A stretch of 57,236 nucleotides of DNA from Acetobacteraceae bacterium (GCA_031291725.1 JARLIM010000028.1:1-57236); one strand, 5' to 3'; shown: positions 32,909 to 42,110, numbered from the stretch's first letter. A program made the numbers and translations. The notes: generated from the letters alone by a model not told the origin.

Positions 32909-33744
32909 GCACGCTTGGACACAACCAGGGCCTCGCCGAGAAGGCCTATCGCATCCGCCGCACGGCGTTGCAGATGGGTCAGGTGCAGGGGCAGGGCTAT
33001 ATCGCGCAGGCGCTCGATATCGCCGACGTCTTGGCCGTGGCGTATTTCCACGCGATGAACATCCGGCCCGCAGAGCCGGAATGGGAAGGCCGCGACCGGC
33101 TCTATCTCTCCATCGGCCACTACGCCATCGCGCTCTATGCGGCCCTGGTGGAAGTCGGCGTGATCGACCGTGACGAGGTGATGAATTACGGCGGCGATGA
33201 CAGCCCGCTGCCGATGTCCGGCATGGCCAGCTACACGCCGGGGATGGAAATCACCGGCGGCTCGCTCGGTCAGGGTCTGCCGATTGCCGTCGGCGGCTGC
33301 CTCGGCCTGAAGCGCAAGAACAACCCGGCCTTCATCTACAACCTGATGTCGGACGGCGAACTGGGCGAAGGCTCCACCTGGGAAGCGGCGATGTCCGCCG
33401 CCCATTGGCAGCTCGACAATCTGATCGCCATCGTGGACGTCAACGACCAGCAGGCCGATGGCCCCTCCTCGCGCGTGCTCTCCGCCGAGCCGCTGCATGA
33501 CAAATTCCGCGCCTTTGGCTGGCACACGCAACGGGTGAACGGCAACGACCTCGATGCCGTCGTCGCCGCCTTCGACGCCGCCCGCAACCACACCGGCAAG
33601 CAGCCGCGCGTGATCATCTGCGACACGCTGATGGGCAAGGGCGTCTCCTTCCTGGAATCGCGCGACAAGAACCACTTCATCCGGGTGGATGAGGACGAAT
33701 GGGACAAGGCGATTGCCGCCCTGGATGCGGAGTTCGCAGCATGA
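32905..33744 (+). CDS. transketolase N-terminal (TPP-binding) subunit of a split transketolase
   Basis: 279 residues. Carries the thiamine-diphosphate-binding domain: RDRLYLSIGHYAIALYAAL, GGSLGQGLPIAVGG, and the metal motif region LMSDGELGEGSTWEAAM...VDVNDQQ. The first Gly of the classical GDG motif is Ser here, while Asp and the distal Asn are kept. The start is TTG 32905, overlapping the SDR stop. The C-terminal half is the next gene. Split transketolases of this kind are known in specialised sugar pathways such as apulose-4-phosphate transketolase (AptA/AptB) and sulfo-transketolase (SqwG/SqwH); which substrate applies here is unknown. Confidence 0.9.
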   Translation: MSTLGHNQGLAEKAYRIRRTALQMGQVQGQGYIAQALDIADVLAVAYFHAMNIRPAEPEWEGRDRLYLSIGHYAIALYAALVEVGVIDRDEVMNYGGDDSPLPMSGMASYTPGMEITGGSLGQGLPIAVGGCLGLKRKNNPAFIYNLMSDGELGEGSTWEAAMSAAHWQLDNLIAIVDVNDQQADGPSSRVLSAEPLHDKFRAFGWHTQRVNGNDLDAVVAAFDAARNHTGKQPRVIICDTLMGKGVSFLESRDKNHFIRVDEDEWDKAIAALDAEFAA

Positions 33745-34760
33745 CCATCACCAAACGCAGCTTCCCGAAGGCCGATCCGAGCCAGACCCGGCTGAAAACC
33801 TCGGCGATGATCGCCTCCATCGCCGGTGCCGATCAGGCCACCAAACCGGCCCCGTTCGGTCATGCCCTGGTGGAAGCGGCCAAGACGCGGCCCAACATCG
33901 TGGGGCTGACCGCCGATCTGTCGAAATACACCGATCTGCACATCTTCGCCCAGGCGCATCCGGATCGTTTCTATCAGATGGGCATGGCCGAGCAATTGCT
34001 GATGGCCGCCTCGGCGGGCATGGCGCGCGAAGGGTTCATCCCCTTCGCCACCACCTATGCCGTCTTCGCCGCGCGGCGGGCCTATGACTTCATCTGCATG
34101 GCGATTGCCGAAGAAAACCTGCCGGTGAAGATCATCTGCGCCCTGCCCGGCCTGACCACCGGCTACGGCCCCAGCCATCAGGCGACCGAGGATCTGGCGA
34201 TCTTTCGCGGTCTGCCGAACATGACGATCATCGACCCCTGCGACGCGCTCGACATTGAGCAGGCCGTGCCGCAGATCGCCGATCATCCCGGCCCGGTCTA
34301 TATGCGTCTGCTGCGCGGCAACGTGCCGTTGGTGCTCAACGAATACGACTATAAATTCCAACTCGGCAAAGCCGCCCTGCTGCGCGATGGCCGCGATGTG
34401 CTGTTCATCTCCACCGGGCTGATGACGATGCGCGTGCTGGAATCGGCCAAGGAACTGCGCGCGGACAACATCGATTGCGCCGTTCTGCACGTGCCGACCA
34501 TCAAGCCGCTGGACGTCGATGCCATCGTCGCCGCCGCCTCCAAGCCGGGGCGTCTGGTGGTGGTGGCGGAAAATCACACCATCGTCGGCGGCCTGGGCGA
34601 GGCCACCGCCGCCGTGTTGATGCGCGCGGGCGTGCACCCGGCCTTCCGCCAGATCGGCCTGCCGGACGCTTTCCTCGACGCTGGGGCCTTGCCGACCCTG
34701 CATGACCGCTATGGTATCTCCACCTCGGAAATATCCAGACAGGTGAGATCATGGCTGTAA
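33741..34760 (+). CDS. transketolase C-terminal subunit of a split transketolase
   Basis: 339 residues. Pyrimidine-binding and C-terminal domains: GLTADLSKYTDLHIF, YQMGMAEQLLMAASAGMA with the catalytic Glu of the MAEQ motif, the TTGYGPSHQATEDLAIFRGLP loop, and a C-terminal LHVPTIKPLD...VVVAENHTIVGGLGEA segment as in E1/transketolase C-domains. The N-terminal ~35 residues are an extra leader. ATG 33741 overlaps the upstream TGA. It pairs with the preceding gene to form one active site at the subunit interface. Confidence 0.9.
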   Translation: MTITKRSFPKADPSQTRLKTSAMIASIAGADQATKPAPFGHALVEAAKTRPNIVGLTADLSKYTDLHIFAQAHPDRFYQMGMAEQLLMAASAGMAREGFIPFATTYAVFAARRAYDFICMAIAEENLPVKIICALPGLTTGYGPSHQATEDLAIFRGLPNMTIIDPCDALDIEQAVPQIADHPGPVYMRLLRGNVPLVLNEYDYKFQLGKAALLRDGRDVLFISTGLMTMRVLESAKELRADNIDCAVLHVPTIKPLDVDAIVAAASKPGRLVVVAENHTIVGGLGEATAAVLMRAGVHPAFRQIGLPDAFLDAGALPTLHDRYGISTSEISRQVRSWL

Positions 34761-35635
34761 AGAAAATCGGTTTCGTTGGGCTTGGCGCGATGGGTCTGCC
34801 CATGGCGCGGAATTTGGCGAAATCGCAGTTCAATGTGCGCGGTTTCGACCTGCGTCCGGGTGCGGCGGCAACGCTGATCGAGGTCGGTGGCGAGTCCGCC
34901 GACTCGGCGGCGGCCGCCTGTGCCGGGGCCGATGCGGTGATGCTGATGGTCGTCAGCCTGCCGCAGGCCGAAAGCGTGCTGTTCGATGCCGGTGCGCTCG
35001 ATGCGCTGGCACCGGGTGCCGTCGTCATCGTCTCGGCCACCTGCCCGCCGGAAGGCGTGGTGACATTGGCCCGGCGAGTTGAGGCCACCGGCCGTCTGTT
35101 CGTCGATGCGCCGGTCTCCGGTGGCGTGGTCGGCGCTGAATCGGGCTCGCTGACCATCATGGCATCCGGCTCGGATGCTGCCTTTGAACTGGCCATGCCG
35201 GTGCTGAACAAGGTGGGCGGCAAGATCGTCCGCGTCGGCAGCGAACCCGGCCAGGGGGCGACGGCCAAGGCGGTCAATCAGTTGATGTGCGGCGTGCATA
35301 TCGCTGTTGCTGCCGAGGCGTTGTCGCTGGCGGAGAAGCTGGGTTTGGATATGGACGCGATGTTCGACATCGTCTCCGGCTCGGCGGCGGGCTCGTGGAT
35401 GCTCAGCAATCGCGGCCCGCGCATGTTGCAGGCCGACCCGCCGGTGACGAGTGCGGTCGATATCTTCGTCAAGGATCTGACCATCGTGCTCGAAGCCGGC
35501 CACGGCGCCAAAACCGCGCTGCCGCTGGCCGCTGTTGCCCACCAACTCTTCCTGTCCGTCTCCGGTCGCGGCCTCGGCGCGATCGATGACAGTCAGGTGA
35601 TCCGTGCCTATCGGAGTTTGCAAGGTCGAGAATGA
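34751..35635 (+). CDS. 3-hydroxyisobutyrate dehydrogenase-family oxidoreductase (beta-hydroxyacid dehydrogenase)
   Basis: 294 residues. Rossmann domain with GFVGLGAMGLPMARNLAK, then the DAPVSGGVVGAESGSLTIMASG substrate loop, and the catalytic Lys in the GQGATAKAVNQLM helix; the all-alpha C-terminal domain follows. Relatives act on 3-hydroxyisobutyrate, tartronate semialdehyde, L-threonate, or sulfolactaldehyde; the sequence alone does not choose, although the AKAVNQ (rather than AKLxNN) variant is frequent in threonate-type dehydrogenases. It overlaps the split-transketolase gene by 10 bases and is followed by a strong hairpin. Confidence 0.87.
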   Translation: MAVKKIGFVGLGAMGLPMARNLAKSQFNVRGFDLRPGAAATLIEVGGESADSAAAACAGADAVMLMVVSLPQAESVLFDAGALDALAPGAVVIVSATCPPEGVVTLARRVEATGRLFVDAPVSGGVVGAESGSLTIMASGSDAAFELAMPVLNKVGGKIVRVGSEPGQGATAKAVNQLMCGVHIAVAAEALSLAEKLGLDMDAMFDIVSGSAAGSWMLSNRGPRMLQADPPVTSAVDIFVKDLTIVLEAGHGAKTALPLAAVAHQLFLSVSGRGLGAIDDSQVIRAYRSLQGRE

Positions 35636-35642
35636 TGTCCGT

Positions 35643-35691
35643 TCACGCCATCCGTAGGGCGGGTCCATCACCCGCCCTACGGATGGCGTGA
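35643..35691. promoter_or_regulatory. perfect 22-bp hairpin between dehydrogenase and TRAP genes
   Basis: Bases 35643-35664 and 35670-35691 are perfect inverted repeats around the 5-base loop CCATC. The stem contains the GTAGGGCGGGT...ACCCGCCCTAC core, related to the other GGGCGGA hairpins. It lies between co-directional genes 24 bases upstream of the dctP start, so it could act as a partial terminator, RNA stabiliser or differential-expression element. It is followed by an A-run, not a T-run. Confidence 0.75.
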
Positions 35692-35714
35692 CGACAAAAA
35701 AGGGAGTGAAACCA

Positions 35715-36731
35715 ATGAAGACGAAGAATGTCACCCGCCGCACCCTGTTGGGGGCCGCCGCCGCTTTGCCGATGATCACCCTGATCAGCCGACGCGGCAG
35801 CGCTGCCGAGTTCAGCTATAAATACGCCACCGGCCAGGACCCCACCCACCCGGTCAACACCCGCGCCCAGGAAGCCATCGACAAGATCCGCGAAGCCACT
35901 GGCGGTCAGGTCGATATGAAGCTGTTCCCGGCCAATCAGCTTGGCTCGGACACCGACCTCCTCGCCCAGGTGCGCGCCGGCGGTGTGGAATTCTTCAACC
36001 TCGCCACCTCCATTCTGGCCACGCTGGTGCCGGTGGCCGGGATCACCAACACCGGTTTTGCCTTCCCCGACTACGCCCATGTCTGGGCGGCGATGGACGG
36101 GGCACTCGGCGCGCATATCGCCGCCCAGATCGTCAAATCCGGCCTGATCGCGCCGTCGAAGATGTGGGATAACGGCTTCCGTCAGATCACCTCGTCCACC
36201 AAGCCGATCAACACGCCAGACGATCTGGTGGGCTTCAAAATCCGCGTCCCACCCGCCCCGATGCTCACCTCGGTCTTCAAAACGCTGGGGGCAGGCGCCA
36301 CGCCGATCAACTTCAACGAGTTGTATTCGGCCTTGCAGACCAAAGTGGTCGAGGGTCAGGAAAACCCGCTGGCCATCACCGCCTCGGCGCGTCTGTATGA
36401 AGTGCAGAAATACGTCTCCATGACCGGCCATGTGTGGGACGGCTACGTGCCGCTCGCCAATCGCCGCGCCTGGGGCGCCCTGCCCGCCAAGGTGCAGGAG
36501 ATCGTCAGCCATGAACTCTCCGAAGCCGGCCTGCGCCAGCGCGGCGACATTGCGTCGCTCTCCGTCAGCCTGCGCCAGGATCTGACCACCAAGGGCATGA
36601 CCTTCGTGGACCCCAACCGCGAATTGTTCCGCGCCAAACTGGCCCAGAGCACGTTCTATGCCGATTGGAAGGCGAAGTTCGGCGCAGAAGCCTGGGGCCT
36701 GCTCGAAGCCTCCGTCGGCAAGCTGGGCTGA
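35715..36731 (+). CDS. TRAP transporter periplasmic substrate-binding protein (DctP family)
   Basis: 338 residues. A twin-arginine-like signal (TRRTLLGAAAALPMITL...SAA) leads into a DctP fold: YKYATGQDPTHPVNTRAQEAIDKI, VDMKLFPANQLGSDTDLLAQVR, the conserved Arg of FKIRVPPAP which binds substrate carboxylates in the family, and LYSALQTKVVEGQENPLA. The ligand is thus probably an organic acid or sugar acid. An AGGGAG at 35701-35706 supports ATG 35715. The DctQM gene follows after 5 bases. Confidence 0.93.
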   Translation: MKTKNVTRRTLLGAAAALPMITLISRRGSAAEFSYKYATGQDPTHPVNTRAQEAIDKIREATGGQVDMKLFPANQLGSDTDLLAQVRAGGVEFFNLATSILATLVPVAGITNTGFAFPDYAHVWAAMDGALGAHIAAQIVKSGLIAPSKMWDNGFRQITSSTKPINTPDDLVGFKIRVPPAPMLTSVFKTLGAGATPINFNELYSALQTKVVEGQENPLAITASARLYEVQKYVSMTGHVWDGYVPLANRRAWGALPAKVQEIVSHELSEAGLRQRGDIASLSVSLRQDLTTKGMTFVDPNRELFRAKLAQSTFYADWKAKFGAEAWGLLEASVGKLG

Positions 36732-36736
36732 TCCCG

Positions 36737-38623
36737 ATGGACGCGCCCCACATTCTGCCCCCGCAGTCAGCGCTTGCCAGTTCCGGCTGGCAGCGTGTGG
36801 TGGGGCGCGTCGAGACGGTGCTGATCCGCGCGGTGGAATATCCCGCCGCCCTGTTGGTGCTGGCTGAAATCTGTGTGCTGCTGGCAGGCGTCATCGCGCG
36901 CTACGGCTTTCGCGCCCCCATCGTCTGGTCGGATGAATTGGCCGAAGTGCTGTTCATCTGGCTGGCAATGTTCGGCTCGGTGATCGCGCTGCAACGCGGC
37001 GAGCATATGCGGATGACGGCGCTGGTCTCCAAGGCCAGCCCGGCGATGCGCGCCGTGCTCGACACGTTGGCCGCCGCCGCCCCGCTGATTTTCCTGCTCG
37101 CGGTCATCCATCCCGGCATGGATTACGCCGAGGATGAAGGCTTCGTCACCCTGCCCGCCTTGGGCATCGCCTCGACATGGCAGGCCTTGGCCTTGCCTGC
37201 GGGCTTGTCGCTGATGGCGCTGTTTTCGGTGCTGCGCCTGCTGCGCATTGCCACGCTGAAGCATATCCTGGGCGTCTGCCTGGGGCTTGCCGTGCTGACC
37301 GGCTTGGCATGGCTGGCAGGCCCCAGCCTGAAGCCGCTCGGCAATGTGAACCTGCTGATCTTCTTCGTGGGCCTCGTCGCTGCCGGTGTGTTCGCGGGCG
37401 TGCCGATTGCCTTCTCCTTCGGCATCGCCACCGTGGGCTATCTGTCACTGACCACCGGCGTGCCGCTGGCCGTTGAAGTCGGGCGGATGGATGAGGGGAT
37501 GAGTCACATCATCCTGCTCTCCGTGCCGCTCTTCGTCTTCCTCGGCCAGATGATCGAGATGACCGGCATGGCCACCACCATGGTCGCCTTCCTCGCCTCG
37601 CTGCTCGGCCATGTGAAGGGTGGGCTGTCTTATGTGCTGGTGGGGGCGATGTATCTGGTCTCCGGCATTTCCGGCTCCAAAGCCGCCGACATGGCCGCCA
37701 TCACCCCGGTGCTGTTCCCGGAAATGGTGGCGCGTGGCGCGAAGAAGGGCGATCTGGTGGCACTCCTCGCCGCCACCGGCGCCCAGACCGAGACCATCCC
37801 GCCCTCGCTCGTGCTGCTCACCATCGGCTCGGTGACCGGTGTCTCCATTGCCGCTCTGTTCACCGGCGGCATGCTGCCCGGCATCGTGCTCGGCATCGCA
37901 CTGTGCGGTCTGGTGCGCTGGCGCTATCGGCATGAGGATGTCAGCCACATCAAACGGGCGAGTGCGCGGACAGTCTTCTTCACCGCCATCGCCGCCGCCC
38001 CCGCCATCGCCCTGCCCTTCGTCATTCGCGGCGCGGTGATGGAAGGTGTGGCCACGGCCACCGAGGTCTCCACCATCGGCATCGTCTATTCCGTGCTGAT
38101 CGGCCTGCTGGTCTATCGCCGCTTCGCATGGCGTCGCCTGATCCCGATGATGATCGACACCGCCGCCCTGTCGGGTGCCATTCTGCTGATCATCGGGGCC
38201 GCCACCGGCATGGCGTGGTCGCTGACGCAATCCGGCTTTTCGAACGATCTGGCCAAGTTCATGGGGGGGCTGCCCGGCGGCGCCGTGACGTTCATGATCG
38301 TCTCCATCCTGTGCTTCATCGTGCTGGGCTCGGTGCTGGAAGGCATTCCCTCCATCGTGCTGTTCGGCCCGCTCTTGTTCCCGATTGCCCGCACCATGGG
38401 GATCAATGAGGTGCATTACGCCATGGTGGTCATCCTCTCGATGGGCCTCGGCCTGTTCTCGCCGCCCTTCGGCGTTGGCTATTACTGCGCCACCGCCATT
38501 GGCGGCGTGAACCCGGATGAGGGGATGAAACCCATCGTCGGCTACATGCTCGCCCTGCTGGTCGGCCTCGTGCTGGTGGCCGCCATCCCGTGGATTTCGA
38601 CGGGTTTCCTGCCTGCAAACTGA
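36737..38623 (+). CDS. TRAP transporter fused small and large permease (DctQM)
   Basis: 628 residues. The first ~180 residues are the DctQ small subunit (about four membrane helices, with SDELAEVLFIWLAMFGSVIALQRGEHM); the remaining ~440 residues are the DctM large subunit with about twelve helices (VPLFVFLGQMIEMTG, GAMYLVSGISGSKAADMAAI, TGAQTETIPPSLVLLTIGS, LFSPPFGVGYYC). Fusions of Q and M are well known. It works with the upstream DctP protein as a sodium- or proton-driven importer. The large subunit starts around residue 190 at LGNVNLLIFFVGL. Confidence 0.93.
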   Translation: MDAPHILPPQSALASSGWQRVVGRVETVLIRAVEYPAALLVLAEICVLLAGVIARYGFRAPIVWSDELAEVLFIWLAMFGSVIALQRGEHMRMTALVSKASPAMRAVLDTLAAAAPLIFLLAVIHPGMDYAEDEGFVTLPALGIASTWQALALPAGLSLMALFSVLRLLRIATLKHILGVCLGLAVLTGLAWLAGPSLKPLGNVNLLIFFVGLVAAGVFAGVPIAFSFGIATVGYLSLTTGVPLAVEVGRMDEGMSHIILLSVPLFVFLGQMIEMTGMATTMVAFLASLLGHVKGGLSYVLVGAMYLVSGISGSKAADMAAITPVLFPEMVARGAKKGDLVALLAATGAQTETIPPSLVLLTIGSVTGVSIAALFTGGMLPGIVLGIALCGLVRWRYRHEDVSHIKRASARTVFFTAIAAAPAIALPFVIRGAVMEGVATATEVSTIGIVYSVLIGLLVYRRFAWRRLIPMMIDTAALSGAILLIIGAATGMAWSLTQSGFSNDLAKFMGGLPGGAVTFMIVSILCFIVLGSVLEGIPSIVLFGPLLFPIARTMGINEVHYAMVVILSMGLGLFSPPFGVGYYCATAIGGVNPDEGMKPIVGYMLALLVGLVLVAAIPWISTGFLPAN

Positions 38624-38634
38624 TTGATTTTCAT

Positions 38635-38727
38635 CGTCATTGCGAGGACCGCAGAGACGAAGCAATCCATCGAGACATCGGCTGCGCTTGTGGCTCGATG
38701 GATTGCTTCGCTGCGCCCGCAATGACG
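38635..38727. repeat. intergenic palindromic repeat (CGTCATTG family), copy 5
   Basis: CGTCATTGC at 38635-38643 matches GCAATGACG at 38719-38727, with an inner GAAGCAATCCATCGAG...CTCGATGGATTGCTTCG pair making a long stem. It lies between the permease and the full-length transketolase, both on the plus strand. Confidence 0.85.
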
Positions 38728-38748
38728 ACCGTTAGGAGCGCAATTGAA

Positions 38749-40734
38749 ATGAACACCGCCCTTGACCGCCGCATGGCCGATGCCATCCGCTTTCTCTCGC
38801 TCGACGCCATCGAGCGCGCCACCGATGGCCATCCCGGCGCACCGTTGGGCTGTGCCGAAATGGCGGTTGCGCTCTTCACCCGGCATTTCAAATGCAACCC
38901 CGCCGACCCGACATGGCCGGATCGCGACCGCTTCGTGCTCTCCAACGGCCACGGCTCGATGCTGCTCTATGCGGTGCTGCATCTGTCCGGCTATCCGGGC
39001 ATGGAGTTGGAGCAGATCAAGAATTTCCGCGTCCTGGGCTCCAACACCCACGGCCACCCGGAATTCGCCCCGCATCACGGCATCGAGGCCACCACCGGAC
39101 CGCTCGGCCAGGGCATTGCCAACGCCGTCGGTATGGCCGTCGCCGAGGAATGGCTGCGCGCCACGCTGGGGGCGGGGATCGTCGATCACCGCACCTACGC
39201 CATCGTCGGCGATGGCTGCCTGCAGGAAGGCATCGCGCATGAGGTGATCTCGCTGGCCGGGCATCTGCAACTCGGGCGGCTGACATTCCTGTGGGATGAC
39301 AACCGCATCACCGATGACGGCTCCACCGACATCTCGATTTCCGAAAACGTCCGCGCCCGCTTCCGCGCCGCCGGGTGGCAGGTGATCGATGTCGATGGCC
39401 ACGATGTCGCGCAGGTCTCCGCCGCCCTCACGCTCGCCCATGCCGATCCGCGCCCCACGATGATCGCCTGCGCCACCATCATCGGCAAAGGCCTGCCACG
39501 TCTGGAGGGCCAGCGCGGGGCGCATGGCGGGCGGGTGTTCGACAGCGATCTCACCGAGGCCCGCAACGCCGCCGGTTGGAATGCCGGCCCGTTCGAAGTG
39601 CCGCTGGATGTGGCGCAGGCGTGGCAGGGCGGCACCGCTGGTCGCAATGCCGATGAATACGCCGCCTGGCAGGCCCGCCTCGCCGCCCTGCCCGCCGAGA
39701 CGCAAGCCGACATTGGACGCATGTTCGCGGGTGAACTGCCTGCGGGCTGGCAAGACGCCCTGTCCGCCTATCGCGCCCAGCTTGCCGCCAATCCGCAGGC
39801 GATATCGTCCAACGAAATCACCCAATCCATCGTCGCCCTGCTGGCCGAGGCGATTCCTGAACTGTTCTCCGGCGCCCCCGATCTGGAAGGCCCGACCGGC
39901 GTGAAGAAGCAACTGGCCGCCTTCACCCCGGACAATCGCGCAGGCCGCTATCTGCATTACGGCATCCGCGAGCATGCGATGGGCGCGATGATGAACGGCA
40001 TCACAGCCCATGGCGGCATGCGGCCGTTGGGGGCGACCTATCTGGTGTTCTCCGACTATATGCGCCCGGCACTGCGGATGTCGGCGCTGATGGCATTGCC
40101 GGTGATCACCATCTACAGCCACGATTCCATCGGCATCGGCCGCAACGGGCCGACGCATCAGCCGGTGGAATATCTCGCCGCCCTGCGCGCGATGCCCAAC
40201 ATGGCCGTCTTCCGTCCCGCCGATGCGGTGGAGGTGGCCGAATGCTGGGAAGCCGCCCTGCTGCGCCGCCACGGCCCGTCCTCGATGGTCTGCTCGCGAC
40301 AGGCGCTGACGCCTTTGCGCCAGGATGCCAACACGAACCTGTCTCTGCGCGGCGCCTATGTGCTGCACGAAGCCGCCTCCGGCCCGCGTGCGGTCACACT
40401 TCTGGCCAGCGGCTCGGAGGTCGGATTGGCGGTGCAGGCCCGCGCGGTTCTGGAAGCCGAGGGAATTGCCACCGCCGTGGTGTCGATGCCGTGCTGGGAA
40501 TTGTTCGAACAGCAAGACGCCGCCTATCGCGCCGCCACCATCGGGCGCGGCACGGTGCGCGTGGGCATTGAGGCGGCGGTGCGACAAGGCTGGGAACGCT
40601 GGATCGGCGAAGATGGCGCCTTTGTCGGCATGAGCGGCTTCGGCGCTTCCGGCGCACCGGAGGATCTGTGGCAGCATTTCGGAATCACGGTCGATGCCGT
40701 GGTGGCGGCTGCAAAGAACGGTTTGATTACGTAA
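38749..40734 (+). CDS. tkt: full-length transketolase
   Basis: 661 residues, the normal length. Seen: DAIERATDGHPGAPLGCAEM, VLSNGHGSMLLYAVLHL, TTGPLGQGIANAVGMA, YAIVGDGCLQEGIAHE with a true GDG motif, YGIREHAMGAMMNGITAHGG carrying the catalytic Glu, and HDSIGIGRNGPTHQPVE. It transfers two-carbon units in the pentose phosphate pathway. AGGAG at 38734-38738 supports ATG 38749. Its presence a few kilobases from a split transketolase suggests that the two have different substrates, with this one either the housekeeping enzyme or a partner supplying pentose phosphates. Confidence 0.94.
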   Translation: MNTALDRRMADAIRFLSLDAIERATDGHPGAPLGCAEMAVALFTRHFKCNPADPTWPDRDRFVLSNGHGSMLLYAVLHLSGYPGMELEQIKNFRVLGSNTHGHPEFAPHHGIEATTGPLGQGIANAVGMAVAEEWLRATLGAGIVDHRTYAIVGDGCLQEGIAHEVISLAGHLQLGRLTFLWDDNRITDDGSTDISISENVRARFRAAGWQVIDVDGHDVAQVSAALTLAHADPRPTMIACATIIGKGLPRLEGQRGAHGGRVFDSDLTEARNAAGWNAGPFEVPLDVAQAWQGGTAGRNADEYAAWQARLAALPAETQADIGRMFAGELPAGWQDALSAYRAQLAANPQAISSNEITQSIVALLAEAIPELFSGAPDLEGPTGVKKQLAAFTPDNRAGRYLHYGIREHAMGAMMNGITAHGGMRPLGATYLVFSDYMRPALRMSALMALPVITIYSHDSIGIGRNGPTHQPVEYLAALRAMPNMAVFRPADAVEVAECWEAALLRRHGPSSMVCSRQALTPLRQDANTNLSLRGAYVLHEAASGPRAVTLLASGSEVGLAVQARAVLEAEGIATAVVSMPCWELFEQQDAAYRAATIGRGTVRVGIEAAVRQGWERWIGEDGAFVGMSGFGASGAPEDLWQHFGITVDAVVAAAKNGLIT

Positions 40735-40743
40735 AACTGCCAA

Positions 40744-40777
40744 CCCGTCATTGCAAGCGCAGCACAGCAGTGACGGG
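40744..40777. terminator. hairpin after transketolase gene
   Basis: CCCGTCATTGC at 40744-40754 pairs, with one G-T, with GCAGTGACGGG at 40767-40777, beginning ten bases after the tkt stop. It is a short relative of the CGTCATTG palindromes and could end the transcript. The remaining bases to 40896 are relatively AT-rich and include a GTGGA...TCCAC dyad at 40861-40880. Confidence 0.5.
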
Positions 40778-40896
40778 AGGGAAGGCCAGATTTCAGTCCA
40801 CAAACCACGCACCAGACCTGCGCAAGACTCGGTTGAATTACCAACATACGGTGTTAATTCGTGGATCATCGATATTCCACGAAAGAGTCCGCCCTT

Positions 40897-42078
40897 ATGT
40901 CCGGTTCTGAACTCACCCGCCCACTGATCGGCGTGCGCATTCCCTCTCCCGGTCTGAACACCTCGATTGCTGCCGTCTCTGGCGTGCTGCTGATGGCGCT
41001 GGCCGCCGCTGTGGCGATGCAGACGCATGGAACGTGGCGCTTTGCGGCCCTCGTGCTGGTCGGCGCGGGCATTGGCGCGGCCCTGCTGCGTTCCAGCTTC
41101 GGCTTTGCCTCCGCCTTCCGCGCTTTGGTGCAATGGCGCGATGCCTCAGGCTTTCAGGCCCATGCGGTGATGATCGGCCTCGCCAGCCTGCTGATGCTGC
41201 CGATTCTGGCGCAGGGTGAGATCTTCGGCATGAAAATGACCGGCGAGGCGACACCGATCAGCCTGGGCTTCGTGCTGGGGGCCATCCTGTTCGGCATCGG
41301 CATGCAGATCGGCGGCGGCTGCGCCTCGGGCACGCTGTTCTCGCTCGGCGGTGGCAATGCCAAGCTGGTCGGCACCTTGGCCGGCTTCGTCATTGGCTCG
41401 GCGCTGGGCTCGTGGAGCATGGGCTTCTGGTGGAGCCTGCCCGCCATTCACGGCGCCACCCTGCAAGGCCTGCTCGGCTTCGGTCCGGCGATTGCGGTGC
41501 AGGTAGCGGTGATTGCCGCCCTGTTCTTCGTCGCACGCCGCTTCTCCACAGGCCCGGTGCCGCGCAGCCTGATCATCGGCGGCATCGTGCTGGCTTTGCT
41601 CAACGCGGCGACGATGATCCTCAACGGCAAGCCCTGGGGCGAGACCTCCGCCTTCGCGCTGTGGGGTTCCAAATTGTTCACCGCTGGCGGCATCGATGCG
41701 CATCACTGGGCCTATTGGATGCGTCCGGGCTTCAACACCCAGCTCGACAAATCGCTGTCGCTGGATGTGACGACGCTGATGGATGCGGCGATCCTGCTGG
41801 GGGCCATTCTGGCGGCGGCGATCTCCGGTCTGTTCCGTCCGCGTTGGGGTGGCGGCTGGCTGCAATGGGGGGCGGCGGTGGCCGGTGGCATGGCGATGGG
41901 GGCCGGTGCCCGCATGGCCAATGGCTGCAACATCGGCGCCTATTTCTCGGCGATCTCGGTGGGCAATCTCTCCGGCTGGGCCTGGATGCTGCTGGCGATG
42001 CTCGGCAGCTGGATCGGTGTGAAACTGCGCCCGATCTTTTCGTTGGACGCACGGCAGGAAGTCGGCCCGAGCTGCTGA
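40897..42078 (+). CDS. YeeE/YedE-family membrane transporter
   Basis: 393 residues with about nine or ten hydrophobic helices. Two copies of the family signature are visible: GGGCASGTLFSLGGG (residue ~140) and GARMANGCNIGAYFSAI (residue ~345), with the conserved Cys of each. Characterised relatives (TsuA) import thiosulfate, and others are linked to sulfur-compound transport. ATG 40897 is used, with GAAAGAG nine bases upstream; a GTG at 40861 is an alternative. Its location behind a transketolase/TRAP locus raises the possibility of a sulfur-containing substrate, which is inference only. Confidence 0.88.
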   Translation: MSGSELTRPLIGVRIPSPGLNTSIAAVSGVLLMALAAAVAMQTHGTWRFAALVLVGAGIGAALLRSSFGFASAFRALVQWRDASGFQAHAVMIGLASLLMLPILAQGEIFGMKMTGEATPISLGFVLGAILFGIGMQIGGGCASGTLFSLGGGNAKLVGTLAGFVIGSALGSWSMGFWWSLPAIHGATLQGLLGFGPAIAVQVAVIAALFFVARRFSTGPVPRSLIIGGIVLALLNAATMILNGKPWGETSAFALWGSKLFTAGGIDAHHWAYWMRPGFNTQLDKSLSLDVTTLMDAAILLGAILAAAISGLFRPRWGGGWLQWGAAVAGGMAMGAGARMANGCNIGAYFSAISVGNLSGWAWMLLAMLGSWIGVKLRPIFSLDARQEVGPSC

Positions 42079-42110
42079 TTGCGATATCTTCCCTGGGTGA
42101 CACACGGGGC

